Shown piece after piece: positions 8,694 through 16,124 of a stretch of 34,967 nt of DNA (its first letter is position 1; each line of letters opens with the position of its first letter). The DNA lies in IMG/VR virus record IMGVR_UViG_3300025127_000118, positions 1 to 34,967 of that record; one strand, given 5' to 3'. Position numbers and translations under genes: made by a program. The notes beneath the pieces were generated by a model. That model did no database searches. It saw only the letters and a list, made by a program, of their open reading frames with translations, and was not told the DNA's origin. The DNA is from a virus.

Positions 8694-9008
8694 TTAAATA
8701 CGCCCAAACAAACCCATGTTTGAGCTTTTTGTTATTTTACCACCACTTGCAGCAAATGTTTTCACATTAGTGGGTTTGCCGCCCACACCTTGTTTTTTTG
8801 CCCGCTTTCTGCGAACCGCTGATTTAATTTGTGATTTTGACATTCTTGCTGCTTTGGCAGCTGGTACACACTTGGGGTACTTTCGTTTGCGGTCTTTTTC
8901 TAACTTTGACCTACCACACTTTGCGTAGCCACCGCCCTTTTTAGGGGCGCCTATGTCCACCCAATCTTGTTTAAACCACTCGGTAAGGCCACCTTTAGGC
9001 TTTGCCAT
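8694..9008 (-). CDS. DUF5872-like basic phage protein
   Basis: A 104-residue protein starting MAKPKGGLTEWFKQDWVDIG, followed by KKGGGYAKCGR and KYPKCVPAAKAARM. This is the signature I associate with the DUF5872 family, a small lysine-rich protein frequent in marine phages. Two Cys flank a charged helix. It is strongly basic with no membrane segment. It overlaps the upstream gene by 14 bases. The biochemical role of the family is not known to me. Confidence 0.7.
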   Translation of the reverse strand: MAKPKGGLTEWFKQDWVDIGAPKKGGGYAKCGRSKLEKDRKRKYPKCVPAAKAARMSKSQIKSAVRRKRAKKQGVGGKPTNVKTFAASGGKITKSSNMGLFGRI

Positions 9009-9285
9009 GTTGCCTCCTGATAGCCTCTTTGCCTTTTTTAAACACGTTAGCTATGCCAGTTTTACCCATCACTTTGGCACGCTGCTCGCCTACTGTAAGT
9101 ATTTGTATTTTACGGGCAAACGGTTTTTTAATTCTTTTGACTTTTCGCACGGTGGCATCAGCATCTTTCATGGTTGCAAATTTAATGCTGACGGTGTCTT
9201 TAGGGTTTTCGTCTGTGTAAAGCCTTCTACCAGATCCCTTTGGCTTCTTTCCAATGCCTACTTTGGGATCTCTTTTCTTTTTCAT
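8995..9285 (-). CDS. Small basic phage protein (KGSGRRLYTDENP)
   Basis: A 96-residue basic protein with the distinctive block GSGRRLYTDENPKDTVSIKF and then ATMKDADATVRKVKRI. It resembles short hypothetical proteins recurrent in marine phage contigs. The start codon overlaps the stop of the 48-residue upstream gene by 4 bases (ATGA). Function unknown; it belongs to the basic-protein run. Confidence 0.6.
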   Translation of the reverse strand: MKKKRDPKVGIGKKPKGSGRRLYTDENPKDTVSIKFATMKDADATVRKVKRIKKPFARKIQILTVGEQRAKVMGKTGIANVFKKGKEAIRRQHGKA

Positions 9286-9428
9286 TTTCTTTTGTATTTT
9301 GCACTTTTGCGTTTTGTGCCATCAGCTCTTTTTATCAAACCTCTAGCTTTTGCTTGTGCGCGTTCACTAGCACCAAGCTTTTTGCCCTGCTTCATTTTAC
9401 GTTTGATTGTGCTTGCTTTGGCAACCAT
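9282..9428 (-). CDS. 48-residue lysine/arginine-rich protein
   Basis: A small gene read directly from the sequence: ATG at 9428, TGA at 9282-9284, 48 codons. The product begins MVAKASTIKRKMKQGKKLGA and ends KSAKYKRK. Nearly 40% of residues are Lys or Arg. Both ends are coupled: its ATG shares a base with the upstream TAA, and its TGA overlaps the downstream ATG. That exact fit, and composition like its neighbours, make it likely to be real. Function unknown. Confidence 0.65.
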   Translation of the reverse strand: MVAKASTIKRKMKQGKKLGASERAQAKARGLIKRADGTKRKSAKYKRK

Positions 9429-9874
9429 TATGAACGTGGCACTCTGGTTTTTTTGCGCTTGCTATCCATCATCGCGCCACAGCCACGCCCTTGAACCATA
9501 ACCGTACCGCCTTTAGCCATGAAACCCATGCGGTTCCTTACTTTAGTTGGTAATTTTGGCAGACCCTTGTTGCCTTTGGGTATTGGTTTGAGTGAAACCT
9601 CACCACCTTCAGCTTTTTTGGCTCCCTTATACTTGCCGCCCATCTTCTTATATTGAGAAACCATATAAGCATTTGCGTAAGCACTTGGGTACACATCGAA
9701 TTTTGCTTTAGCTTTTGCTTTCGCCTTTCGATATAAGGATGGGTTTGCCACATTAGCTGGTACGCTACCGCCTTTTTTCATCTTGATCGCGCCTAGAGTT
9801 TTAGCTTGTTGTGCATGTGTCTTGCTTGCTTTCTTCAATCCTTTAATTACTTTGTTTAGTTTTTTTTGTGTCAT
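9428..9874 (-). CDS. Basic phage protein with YPSAYANAY motif
   Basis: A 148-residue basic protein with NPSLYRKAKAKAKAKFD followed by VYPSAYANAYMVSQYKK, then Gly/Lys-rich sequence (MGGKYKGAKKAEGGEV, MAKGGTVMVQGRGCG). The YPSAYANAY block is conserved in small marine-phage proteins that I associate with DUF5872-type genes. It shares one base with both neighbours (TAATG junctions). No membrane segment. Unknown role. Confidence 0.6.
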   Translation of the reverse strand: MTQKKLNKVIKGLKKASKTHAQQAKTLGAIKMKKGGSVPANVANPSLYRKAKAKAKAKFDVYPSAYANAYMVSQYKKMGGKYKGAKKAEGGEVSLKPIPKGNKGLPKLPTKVRNRMGFMAKGGTVMVQGRGCGAMMDSKRKKTRVPRS

Positions 9875-10893
9875 TATCTCATCCTCCCGCCTCTTCCTCG
9901 CATTCTGCCCGCAGGTGCCATTTGCATAGGCGCTGGCATAACCGGCACAGGCATAGGTGCTGCTATTTGCGGCATTGTAAACTTAGGTAGCGATGGCATT
10001 GGCATCGGCGCAGGCATAACTGGAGCAGGCATAACTGGCGTTGGCATAACTGGAGCAGGCATAACTGGAGCAGGCATCGGCATCGGCTCTAGCACTCTTG
10101 TTGGTATCGGCTCACGGACTGGTAGCGCTCTCATTATCGGATCTGGTATGACTGTTGGCGTCGCTATCACCTCTGGCATCGGAGGCATAATTCTTTCTAT
10201 CGATGGTGGTTTTACTGGTATTCTTTCAATTGACGGCGGTTTTATCGGTATCTTTTTTGGCGTGCCAGGACCTTTCGTCAACTTCTTTCGTCCACCCACG
10301 TCTTGGGGTGGCAAGCTTACGACGGGCCTGCCTTTCGGCACTATCGGCATATCTGGTCTTTCGCCCACGTCAATATTCAGATTGGCGATTCTTTCTTTTA
10401 TCGCCTCTACATCTATGTCGGGTAGTTTGATATTACTGGGAACCATACCGCCTGCGACGTTTATTGCTGGTGGTATTCGTGGCCCAGCTGTTCCTAGAGG
10501 AAACTCACCAGAACCAGTGCCGCCAAGCGTTCCTATTCTTGGTTCTGCCACAGCCATGACTGGACCAGGCGCAGGCACAGCTGCTTGTCTAGCTGCTAGT
10601 TGTTCTTGTAACTCTGCAATTTTAGCCTCTAAGCTTGAAATTTGCCCCGCGAAATCGGGCATGGGCGCACGTTGTCTACGCCTAAATCTTGGCCTAAACC
10701 CACCGAAGAAACCGCCTCCCATGCTTGAGCCGCCCTGCATCATAGGGTTGAACGGAGGTGGCATAAACCTACCTCCGCCGAACCCACCAAATCCGCCCAA
10801 GGGGGGAAACATCGGGCGTCTTAATCCTCCAAATAAACCGCCTATACCGACCAAAGGCTGCATAGGCATTGCTTGGTTTCTAAAAATCGCCAC
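9874..10893 (-). CDS. Pro/Met/Gly-rich low-complexity phage protein
   Basis: A 339-residue protein. The N-terminal 60 residues are Gly/Phe/Pro-rich (GGFGGFGGGRFMPPPF), then a short coiled-coil (about 86-104), then Pro/Ile-rich sequence with two IERIPVKPPS-type repeats, and near the C-terminus a run of PAPVM pentads. It has no recognisable catalytic domain. The composition suggests an extended, disordered virion or linker protein. The opposite strand also has a long open frame here, but it is a compositional shadow of the repeats. Confidence 0.6.
   Translation of the reverse strand: MAIFRNQAMPMQPLVGIGGLFGGLRRPMFPPLGGFGGFGGGRFMPPPFNPMMQGGSSMGGGFFGGFRPRFRRRQRAPMPDFAGQISSLEAKIAELQEQLAARQAAVPAPGPVMAVAEPRIGTLGGTGSGEFPLGTAGPRIPPAINVAGGMVPSNIKLPDIDVEAIKERIANLNIDVGERPDMPIVPKGRPVVSLPPQDVGGRKKLTKGPGTPKKIPIKPPSIERIPVKPPSIERIMPPMPEVIATPTVIPDPIMRALPVREPIPTRVLEPMPMPAPVMPAPVMPTPVMPAPVMPAPMPMPSLPKFTMPQIAAPMPVPVMPAPMQMAPAGRMRGRGGRMR
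10013..10085 (-). repeat. 15-base direct repeats coding PAPVM pentads
   Basis: Several copies of a GGCATAACTGGAGCA unit on the plus strand follow one another and encode MPAPV/PAPVM repeats on the minus strand. Confidence 0.75.
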
Positions 10894-10902
10894 GATTACT
10901 CC

Positions 10903-11307
10903 TTAGTCGTATCTCTTAATCATCTCCAAAATAATAGAGTAACTGTCGCCGCTGGAGTGACCCACAGTTGTGAAGTCAATGTCTCCGGTTTTGCCAGATC
11001 CAGCATTATTTGGGATAGCCGTAAAGTTATCGTAATATTCATCGCCGGTTGCGTCTGCCGGTATGTGTGTTAGCAAGACGTTTGTTGAAGCATCAAACTC
11101 TAACTTAACGCTCATTCCGACCGTCATCCAATAAATTCTTTGGATGTGTACCTCAGTGCAGGCTTGTCCGGCAGAGTTTGCAGCTAAGGCAGATACATCT
11201 ACCTTTTTAACTGCCGACTCGCCAGTGCCGTCTGACACGTTGGTGAACCGCATGACGACGTTTCTTTCGCCGTCTTGAATAGTTTGGGTAGTTACAGCAT
11301 CAGCCAT
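10903..11307 (-). CDS. Hypothetical phage virion protein (beta-rich)
   Basis: A 134-residue protein beginning MADAVTTQTIQDGERNVVM. Repeated beta-like segments (VVMRFTNVSDGTG, CTEVHIQRIYWMTVGMSV, VKLEFDAS) suggest a beta-sandwich; proteins of this look are common in marine phage structural blocks. A purine-rich GGGGGTGAG sits just before the ATG. It follows the lectin-like gene in the same transcript. Its role (decoration or tail component) is inferred from position. Confidence 0.55.
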   Translation of the reverse strand: MADAVTTQTIQDGERNVVMRFTNVSDGTGESAVKKVDVSALAANSAGQACTEVHIQRIYWMTVGMSVKLEFDASTNVLLTHIPADATGDEYYDNFTAIPNNAGSGKTGDIDFTTVGHSSGDSYSIILEMIKRYD

Positions 11308-11317
11308 ATCTCACCCC

Positions 11318-12028
11318 CTACAGTTCAGTTACCGCAGTGCGTTCTTTGTGTGCGCCAATGTAATCAACGGTCAAAGTTTTCGCAGCGGCAGCACCATTTT
11401 GTATACCAAACGATACGGTTAACTCTTCATCGTCTGGAGCGTTAGTGCTTACTACCGTGCCAGCTAACACGTTGTTTTGGAAAACGTGAAACTTCTGATC
11501 TTTTGGATCATAAACAAATCCAATAGTCATGAAAGTGTCGTCAGCCAAAGCGTTCGGCAAATCCAAAGTAGATTGCGTGCTATCTTTTTCAACGACAAAA
11601 GTAACAGTTGTGGCGCCATCAGACTTCAGGAAGAAGATGCCGTCGGTTACATCTAACGGGCTTGTATCCGTAAGTTGTAAACCAGCAACGATATCAGTTT
11701 GCGTTGCATCGTTGGTTTTAAACCTCATATTGAACGCTAACTGCTTACCAGCTTCATACTTGAAGCCTTCTTTAACTAGTTGCAGAAAGTCATTGTCGTT
11801 GTCGGCATCATCGTTAGTGATTAACAATAAACCGCCATCGCCATCTGCTAAAGCCTCACTAGCATCGCCAGATCCGCCTTCAGTTGTTGTAATTGTCCAA
11901 TCGGACGCTAGATAAGTATCAAAATCATTAAAGTAACTATGATACTTTTGGGGTGCGGGCATTTTTAATTTACCAAGTGTTCCATCAGCTGAAACATTAG
12001 TAACTCCGCTTGTAAAGTGTGTTGTCAT
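11318..12028 (-). CDS. Concanavalin/LamG-like virion surface protein
   Basis: A 236-residue acidic protein. From about residue 30 it reads as a jelly-roll: FNDFDTYLASDWTIT, GKQLAFNMRFK, IVAGLQLTDTSP, DGIFFLKSDGATTVTFVVEK, FMTIGFVYDPKDQKFHVFQN. That strand series is characteristic of concanavalin-like lectin/glucanase folds in phage head fibres. It is the first gene after an extended -10 promoter and has a consensus AGGAGG 8 bases before the ATG, so high expression is likely, fitting a virion component. The fold is inferred from pattern. Confidence 0.6.
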   Translation of the reverse strand: MTTHFTSGVTNVSADGTLGKLKMPAPQKYHSYFNDFDTYLASDWTITTTEGGSGDASEALADGDGGLLLITNDDADNDNDFLQLVKEGFKYEAGKQLAFNMRFKTNDATQTDIVAGLQLTDTSPLDVTDGIFFLKSDGATTVTFVVEKDSTQSTLDLPNALADDTFMTIGFVYDPKDQKFHVFQNNVLAGTVVSTNAPDDEELTVSFGIQNGAAAAKTLTVDYIGAHKERTAVTEL

Positions 12029-12036
12029 ACTACAGT

Positions 12037-12042
12037 CCTCCT
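12037..12042 (-). promoter_or_regulatory. Consensus ribosome-binding site AGGAGG
   Basis: AGGAGG on the minus strand, 8 bases before the ATG of the lectin-like gene. Confidence 0.7.
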
Positions 12043-12089
12043 AAATTAGACCAGCAACCGGCCCATCCGATTGCCATAGAGACTCTGTC

Positions 12090-12098
12090 AGTATACCA
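12090..12098 (-). promoter_or_regulatory. Extended -10 promoter TGGTATACT
   Basis: The minus strand reads TGGTATACT, an extended -10 element (TGn-TATACT). No good -35 is seen at the usual distance. It lies directly downstream of the SNF2 terminator and about 62 bases before the lectin-like ATG, so it would restart transcription for the late virion genes. Confidence 0.55.
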
Positions 12099-12120
12099 CT
12101 AAAAACCTAAAAACAAATAA

Positions 12121-12138
12121 AAAGGGCCGAAGCCCTTT
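12121..12138 (-). terminator. Rho-independent terminator after SNF2 gene
   Basis: Minus strand AAAGGGC-TTCG-GCCCTTT followed by TTATTTGTTTTT. The stem begins right after the SNF2 stop codon. The tetraloop is a stable TTCG, and the stem is nearly identical to the terminator at 14055-14076. Confidence 0.8.
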
Positions 12139-12139
12139 C

Positions 12140-13963
12140 TTATCCGTAAATTTTTTGGTAGGCCTCACCTCTACCAGCATTCACAATCTGTCTTTTGTAT
12201 TTTTTGATCATGGTTTTTGCAGCATGCTGTTGGGCTGATGTCCATTGATCTTGCCTCGCAAGGCTTTTGCCGAAATTGCTGTCTGTCCCGTTGAAACCCA
12301 CCCCATCTTCTTCAAACGCTCCGTCACACGCACCCGCGACAACAGAAACAAAATCCTGTAGTGCAACCACCACATTTGCAGGCAAAGGCTTAGGCGACTT
12401 TTTGAATACTTTTTCCACGGACTCCACATCTATTGCTATCTCCTCAATACTGACGTTGTTTTCAACCACGTTGTCTAAAGCCTTATCTAGCACTTTTTGC
12501 TTGCTAACAAGCACTTCAGCCAACCTGGCGTCGATTGAACCATCAACAACCAAGTGTTGGACCAGCACTGAGCTGTCCTGACCAATTCTGTGGCATCGAT
12601 CTTCTGCTTGTGACACGTTACCAGGCACCCAATCAAGCTCCGCAAACACTACGTGACTTGCAGAAGTCAGGGTGATTCCTACACCCGCAGCACCGATGGT
12701 ACCGATGAACACATCAGCGTTGCCAGCTTGGAAAGTGTCCACAGAGTTTTGTCTGTGAGCTTGCGTGCAGTCGCCTGTAAGAGTAACCACAATCTTACCA
12801 GCTGCCTCTAAGCCTTCTTTAATGCCGTCAACAACGTCTTTGTGATGAGCCATAACGACCACTTGATGGTCGATATCGGCTACGTGAGCTACTACATCAG
12901 CTACTTTCGCCAAAGCAGTATCGTGACGCACACCTGACATACGTTCAAAATCTACATCTTCTGAGGATGTTTCTGTAACCGCATCTGCAAGAGTCTCAAA
13001 CTCTTTTTTTATCTGGTCACTATAATGGTTACTTGGCAACACGATGATCTGACGTACCTTTTCAGGAAGCTCTTTTAATACTTCGTCTTTTTTCCTGCGG
13101 ATCATAAAGGATTGACGCAACAGTCTTTGCAGCTCATCTAGGTTAGAGGCTCCGTCAAAATGCCAGCCAAATCTGTCTTTATATGCGCTGGCATATCTAC
13201 GACCAAACTTGAAAAAGTTACCAAAAGTAACAGGGTCAAGATAACCAGCAATCGGCTGTAGTTCGATAGGACGGTTTGTAATTGGTGTCCCGGTCAATAC
13301 AACCTTGCGGTTTGCTTTGATTCCTACAGCAACGCCGGTTCGCTTGGCTTTTGGATTCTTTATGTAGTGCGCCTCGTCCATGATAACAAGGTCCCAAGTG
13401 CGTGCGCTGATTGTATCTTGGTGCTTAGTTAACACATCGTAGTTAATAATAACCACATCAGGCGTCTCAGGAATCTGCTCACCACCACCGTTGACGATCT
13501 GAATGTCCCGCTCCGAAACCAACCATTTGTTCATTTCGTTCTTCCAATTGATCTTGAGAGAAGCTGGACATACAACCAAAACAGTTTTTGGAGCTGTAGC
13601 ATTGATCACGCCGATAGCTTGTATGGTTTTACCTAGACCCATTTCATCACCGATCAACGTAGATTGACGCTGTGTCGCATAAGCGATGCCAGCTTTTTGA
13701 TACGGAAGATAAGACAGTCCAGCCGGGACCGGGATCTCGATGTCTGCATCGACAGCCTGAGAATCAGCAATTGCCTGATCGTTGTCTCTGAGGCGGGTAA
13801 CTACCCACTGGTCATCGACCTTGCGTACAGAGTAACCAGCGGCCTTGACTGCTGCTTTACGCTCGCGCCATACCTGCCAAAAGTCTGAGTTAGGCTTGGC
13901 AGTGCTGATGAAACGACCATCTGTGTGGACCGTTTCTGCTGACCAATCTAGTTTCAATTCCAT
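12140..13963 (-). CDS. SNF2-family DEAD/DEAH helicase
   Basis: A 607-residue superfamily 2 ATPase. Walker A is DEMGLGKT (106-113), the DEAH box is at 196-199 (MDEAHYIKN), motif III is LTGTP (223-227), and the helicase C motif VI is EDRCHRIGQ. Residues 1-80 form a small N-terminal segment. The C-terminal 80 residues carry a separate helical domain. The organisation resembles small SMARCAL1-like SNF2 translocases that remodel DNA or replication forks. It may aid phage replication, recombination or defence escape; the sequence does not decide. It has its own promoter (13996-14024) and terminator (12121-12138) between capsid and virion genes, which suggests an independently acquired moron. Confidence 0.93.
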   Translation of the reverse strand: MELKLDWSAETVHTDGRFISTAKPNSDFWQVWRERKAAVKAAGYSVRKVDDQWVVTRLRDNDQAIADSQAVDADIEIPVPAGLSYLPYQKAGIAYATQRQSTLIGDEMGLGKTIQAIGVINATAPKTVLVVCPASLKINWKNEMNKWLVSERDIQIVNGGGEQIPETPDVVIINYDVLTKHQDTISARTWDLVIMDEAHYIKNPKAKRTGVAVGIKANRKVVLTGTPITNRPIELQPIAGYLDPVTFGNFFKFGRRYASAYKDRFGWHFDGASNLDELQRLLRQSFMIRRKKDEVLKELPEKVRQIIVLPSNHYSDQIKKEFETLADAVTETSSEDVDFERMSGVRHDTALAKVADVVAHVADIDHQVVVMAHHKDVVDGIKEGLEAAGKIVVTLTGDCTQAHRQNSVDTFQAGNADVFIGTIGAAGVGITLTSASHVVFAELDWVPGNVSQAEDRCHRIGQDSSVLVQHLVVDGSIDARLAEVLVSKQKVLDKALDNVVENNVSIEEIAIDVESVEKVFKKSPKPLPANVVVALQDFVSVVAGACDGAFEEDGVGFNGTDSNFGKSLARQDQWTSAQQHAAKTMIKKYKRQIVNAGRGEAYQKIYG

Positions 13964-13995
13964 TTTTGTCTCCGGTACTGCGTATCTATATTGTT

Positions 13996-14024
13996 AATAT
14001 ACACATTACCGTGTCCGTGTGCAA
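13996..14024 (-). promoter_or_regulatory. Sigma70-type promoter for SNF2 gene
   Basis: Minus strand TTGCAC, a 17-base spacer, then TATATT. The start would fall near 13989, about 26 bases before the SNF2 ATG. The 150-base space between SNF2 and the capsid gene holds only this promoter and the capsid terminator. Confidence 0.75.
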
Positions 14025-14054
14025 GTTTTTGTACATATGTATTTAGGCATAAAA

Positions 14055-14076
14055 AAAGAGGGCCGAAGCCCTCTTT
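14055..14076 (-). terminator. Strong Rho-independent terminator after major capsid gene
   Basis: Minus strand AAAGAGGGC-TTCG-GCCCTCTTT, a 9-base-pair stem, followed by an uninterrupted T-run that overlaps the end of the stem. It lies about 40 bases after the capsid stop, and its sequence is closely related to the terminator at 12121-12138. Confidence 0.88.
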
Positions 14077-14113
14077 CTCAGTAGTTGAGTAATAAACCCT
14101 ACTGTTGGTTCAA

Positions 14114-15034
14114 TTAAGCACCTTGCGAGCCAAAGATTCCTCTCCAATCAGAGAAACCAAAGCTGTAACGCTCTCTAGCCTTATATCTAATGTTGCCAGT
14201 CGTAAAGTCTGGTTCCATTGATGTTTCCATTGCTGTTCTTTGGAACATCTTAAGGCCTTCACCTGACTCAGTGACCGTAGTCAATAAGAAATACGCATCA
14301 GGGTCATTTAGGTAATGGTTAACTGTGTAACCACCTGGAACGACGCCAGTATTTCTAATTGCATTTAGGTCATTGTCAGCTGTTCCAGTTCTACCGGGTG
14401 AGTTGAGAATCCTATCAGCAACAAACACTAGCTGTGGTGGAACCACAAGCTTTGTAGCCTGCACTGAGATCGTTAGACCTCTGTCATCAGTAAAAGTGGA
14501 AATATCAATCAGATTATCTTCGAGACTAGTCTCGTTCAAGTCTGCCATGGTTGTTGCTCTGTTCGCAGCAGTTCCACCACCCGCAAGTGGGTGAGCTGTA
14601 TTGATTAGAGAAACGCCATCGCCACCTGTGAAAGATGAGCTGAATGCGTTGTTAAGTACGTCCGCGCCCTTCACTTCTTTGGTGTGAGCCATAGATTGTG
14701 CAAGTGCTTTTACATACCTTTTACCAAGAGAATCATAAAGATTGTCTTCAATTGCTTCTTCAGTCAAAGCAAAAGCAAGCGCGACAGTGTCGTGCGTATA
14801 CCTTGCTGTGAAACCTTCATTAGCATTATCGAAAGCAACCCCTGCTCCCTCTGTTTTTGTCGGTGCGCTACCGAAGCCTGTGATTAAGACCTCTTCCTCG
14901 AATGCTCTCTGACTGTCCTCGACACTGAAGATATCAGCATATTCCTGACCTCCATAACTGTCGTATGACATACCAAATAAGCTATTAAGTCCGGGTTCTA
15001 ATTCCTTGGCTAATTGCGCTCTTGAAATCGCCAT
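14114..15034 (-). CDS. Major capsid protein, HK97-fold (Mu-like)
   Basis: A 306-residue protein starting MAISRAQLAKELEPGLNSLF. It has a central helical block (EEAIEDNLYDSLGKRYVKAL), then LVVPPQLVFVADRILNS and a C-terminal YKARERYSFGFSDWRGIFGS, the pattern of Mu-type HK97-fold capsid proteins. No N-terminal delta domain is evident; the separate scaffold-like gene upstream would replace it. The ribosome-binding site TAAGGAGGT is a full match, 7 bases before ATG, the strongest I saw in the window, and a strong terminator follows. Both fit very high expression. It is preceded by a putative decoration protein. Confidence 0.85.
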   Translation of the reverse strand: MAISRAQLAKELEPGLNSLFGMSYDSYGGQEYADIFSVEDSQRAFEEEVLITGFGSAPTKTEGAGVAFDNANEGFTARYTHDTVALAFALTEEAIEDNLYDSLGKRYVKALAQSMAHTKEVKGADVLNNAFSSSFTGGDGVSLINTAHPLAGGGTAANRATTMADLNETSLEDNLIDISTFTDDRGLTISVQATKLVVPPQLVFVADRILNSPGRTGTADNDLNAIRNTGVVPGGYTVNHYLNDPDAYFLLTTVTESGEGLKMFQRTAMETSMEPDFTTGNIRYKARERYSFGFSDWRGIFGSQGA

Positions 15035-15041
15035 CTAATTA

Positions 15042-15050
15042 ACCTCCTTA
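15042..15050 (-). promoter_or_regulatory. Perfect Shine-Dalgarno TAAGGAGGT for capsid
   Basis: A nine-base full complement to the 16S rRNA tail. It begins in the stop codon of the upstream gene and ends 7 bases before the capsid ATG. Confidence 0.8.
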
Positions 15051-15632
15051 AGCTAACCCGGCACTTTTCGCACCGAATATATGGTTTTGGATTACAACGT
15101 ATACGTTGGTTGCATCCGATGAGACATCGTCGTTGTCAGGATCTTCTGAAATGTCGATTGCCTTAACAGACAAAGTCGCTCCAGTTCCACCGTCAGAGAC
15201 GTTAAGTTCAGCACCTGAAATACCAGTAGTGGTATTACCAGATGTCGTATACACAATGTCAAAATTACCAAACAGGTCTGCAATTGGGAACGCTGCGTTG
15301 CACTGTATCTCGAAAACGACATTTGGATCGTCAATAATAAACGCTATTATGTCCGATGCATTTGTCGATGCGGGATAGTGGTTGCTAAACACTTGTTCGC
15401 CAGTTGTAGGGTCCGTGAATTGGCATCCATTAAATACGCCTACGATGGGAACAGTCCCACCATCAGCGTGAACCTCAACGGTTCCACCAGTGACTTGAGC
15501 TACCATATCGCCTTGAAATATTGCTGTTCCGTAGTTCGCGGCTATACGATATCGACTCTGTCCACCAGTGTAAGGGCTTCCACCAATCATTTTGACTGGT
15601 TTCATGCCGAAAGCGGCATCTTTATTAGCCAT
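15048..15632 (-). CDS. Putative capsid decoration / head protein
   Basis: A 194-residue protein (MANKDAAFGMKPVKMIGGSP) with beta-rich segments (RYRIAANYGTAIFQGDMVAQ; GGTVEVHADGGTVPIVGVF; VYVVIQNHIFG). It lies directly upstream of the major capsid gene, where phages often encode decoration or head-stabilising proteins. An AGGAGTG precedes the ATG. Family not certain; a second capsid-type protein cannot be excluded. Confidence 0.6.
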   Translation of the reverse strand: MANKDAAFGMKPVKMIGGSPYTGGQSRYRIAANYGTAIFQGDMVAQVTGGTVEVHADGGTVPIVGVFNGCQFTDPTTGEQVFSNHYPASTNASDIIAFIIDDPNVVFEIQCNAAFPIADLFGNFDIVYTTSGNTTTGISGAELNVSDGGTGATLSVKAIDISEDPDNDDVSSDATNVYVVIQNHIFGAKSAGLA

Positions 15633-15644
15633 GATACACTCCTA

Positions 15645-16124
15645 TCATTGTTTACCGAAGGTCACCTTGGTATCCCTTTGAGGATCGTATTTGACGTAAC
15701 GTCCATCTTTGCGTGAATCATTGAAAACCGTATTGTCTAAAGCTTCCACTTGATCTACGTTTTTTTGTTGATAGTACGCATTACGTTGTTCGACCATCTC
15801 AGTGGGCATTTTGCCCAAAATCAAACCTTCATTGTTAATAATGCCAGTAGACTTGCCTACCTCAACGGTTGACATGTGCTGCCATTCAGCAGGAAGTTCT
15901 TCTAACTTAACCAGTTCCCATCCTTCACGGATACGTCTTGATACGTTAGATCGATCTTCTTCGCCAAGCATTGCACTCCTAATCCACCTGTAGGTCATAC
16001 CCGGTGGTGGAGGTGGAGCTTCTAAGCTTCTAACTGGCCTCCATGGTTTACTACGAAGATTATTATCGTGAGCTTCGGATTCACGCGAGTTTCGATTCGT
16101 TACTTTCTTTTCATTAGTTGTCAT
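15645..16124 (-). CDS. Conserved hypothetical head-region protein
   Basis: A 159-residue charged protein with LEAPPPPPGMTYRWIRSAML near residue 35-55, then a helical GEEDRSNVSRRIREGWELV, and later GLILGKMPTEMVEQRNAYY. It is found between scaffold-like and decoration-like genes, and similar proteins occur in this position in marine phage contigs. The start overlaps the scaffold gene by 4 bases. Function unknown; a scaffold partner or head-assembly role is a guess. Confidence 0.55.
   Translation of the reverse strand: MTTNEKKVTNRNSRESEAHDNNLRSKPWRPVRSLEAPPPPPGMTYRWIRSAMLGEEDRSNVSRRIREGWELVKLEELPAEWQHMSTVEVGKSTGIINNEGLILGKMPTEMVEQRNAYYQQKNVDQVEALDNTVFNDSRKDGRYVKYDPQRDTKVTFGKQ

Noticed and set aside
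9866-10906. Long plus-strand open frame (346 codons) opposite the Pro/Met-rich gene
   Set aside because: It is Gly/Ile repeat sequence made by the low-complexity repeats; it opposes a coupled operon and has no ribosome site.
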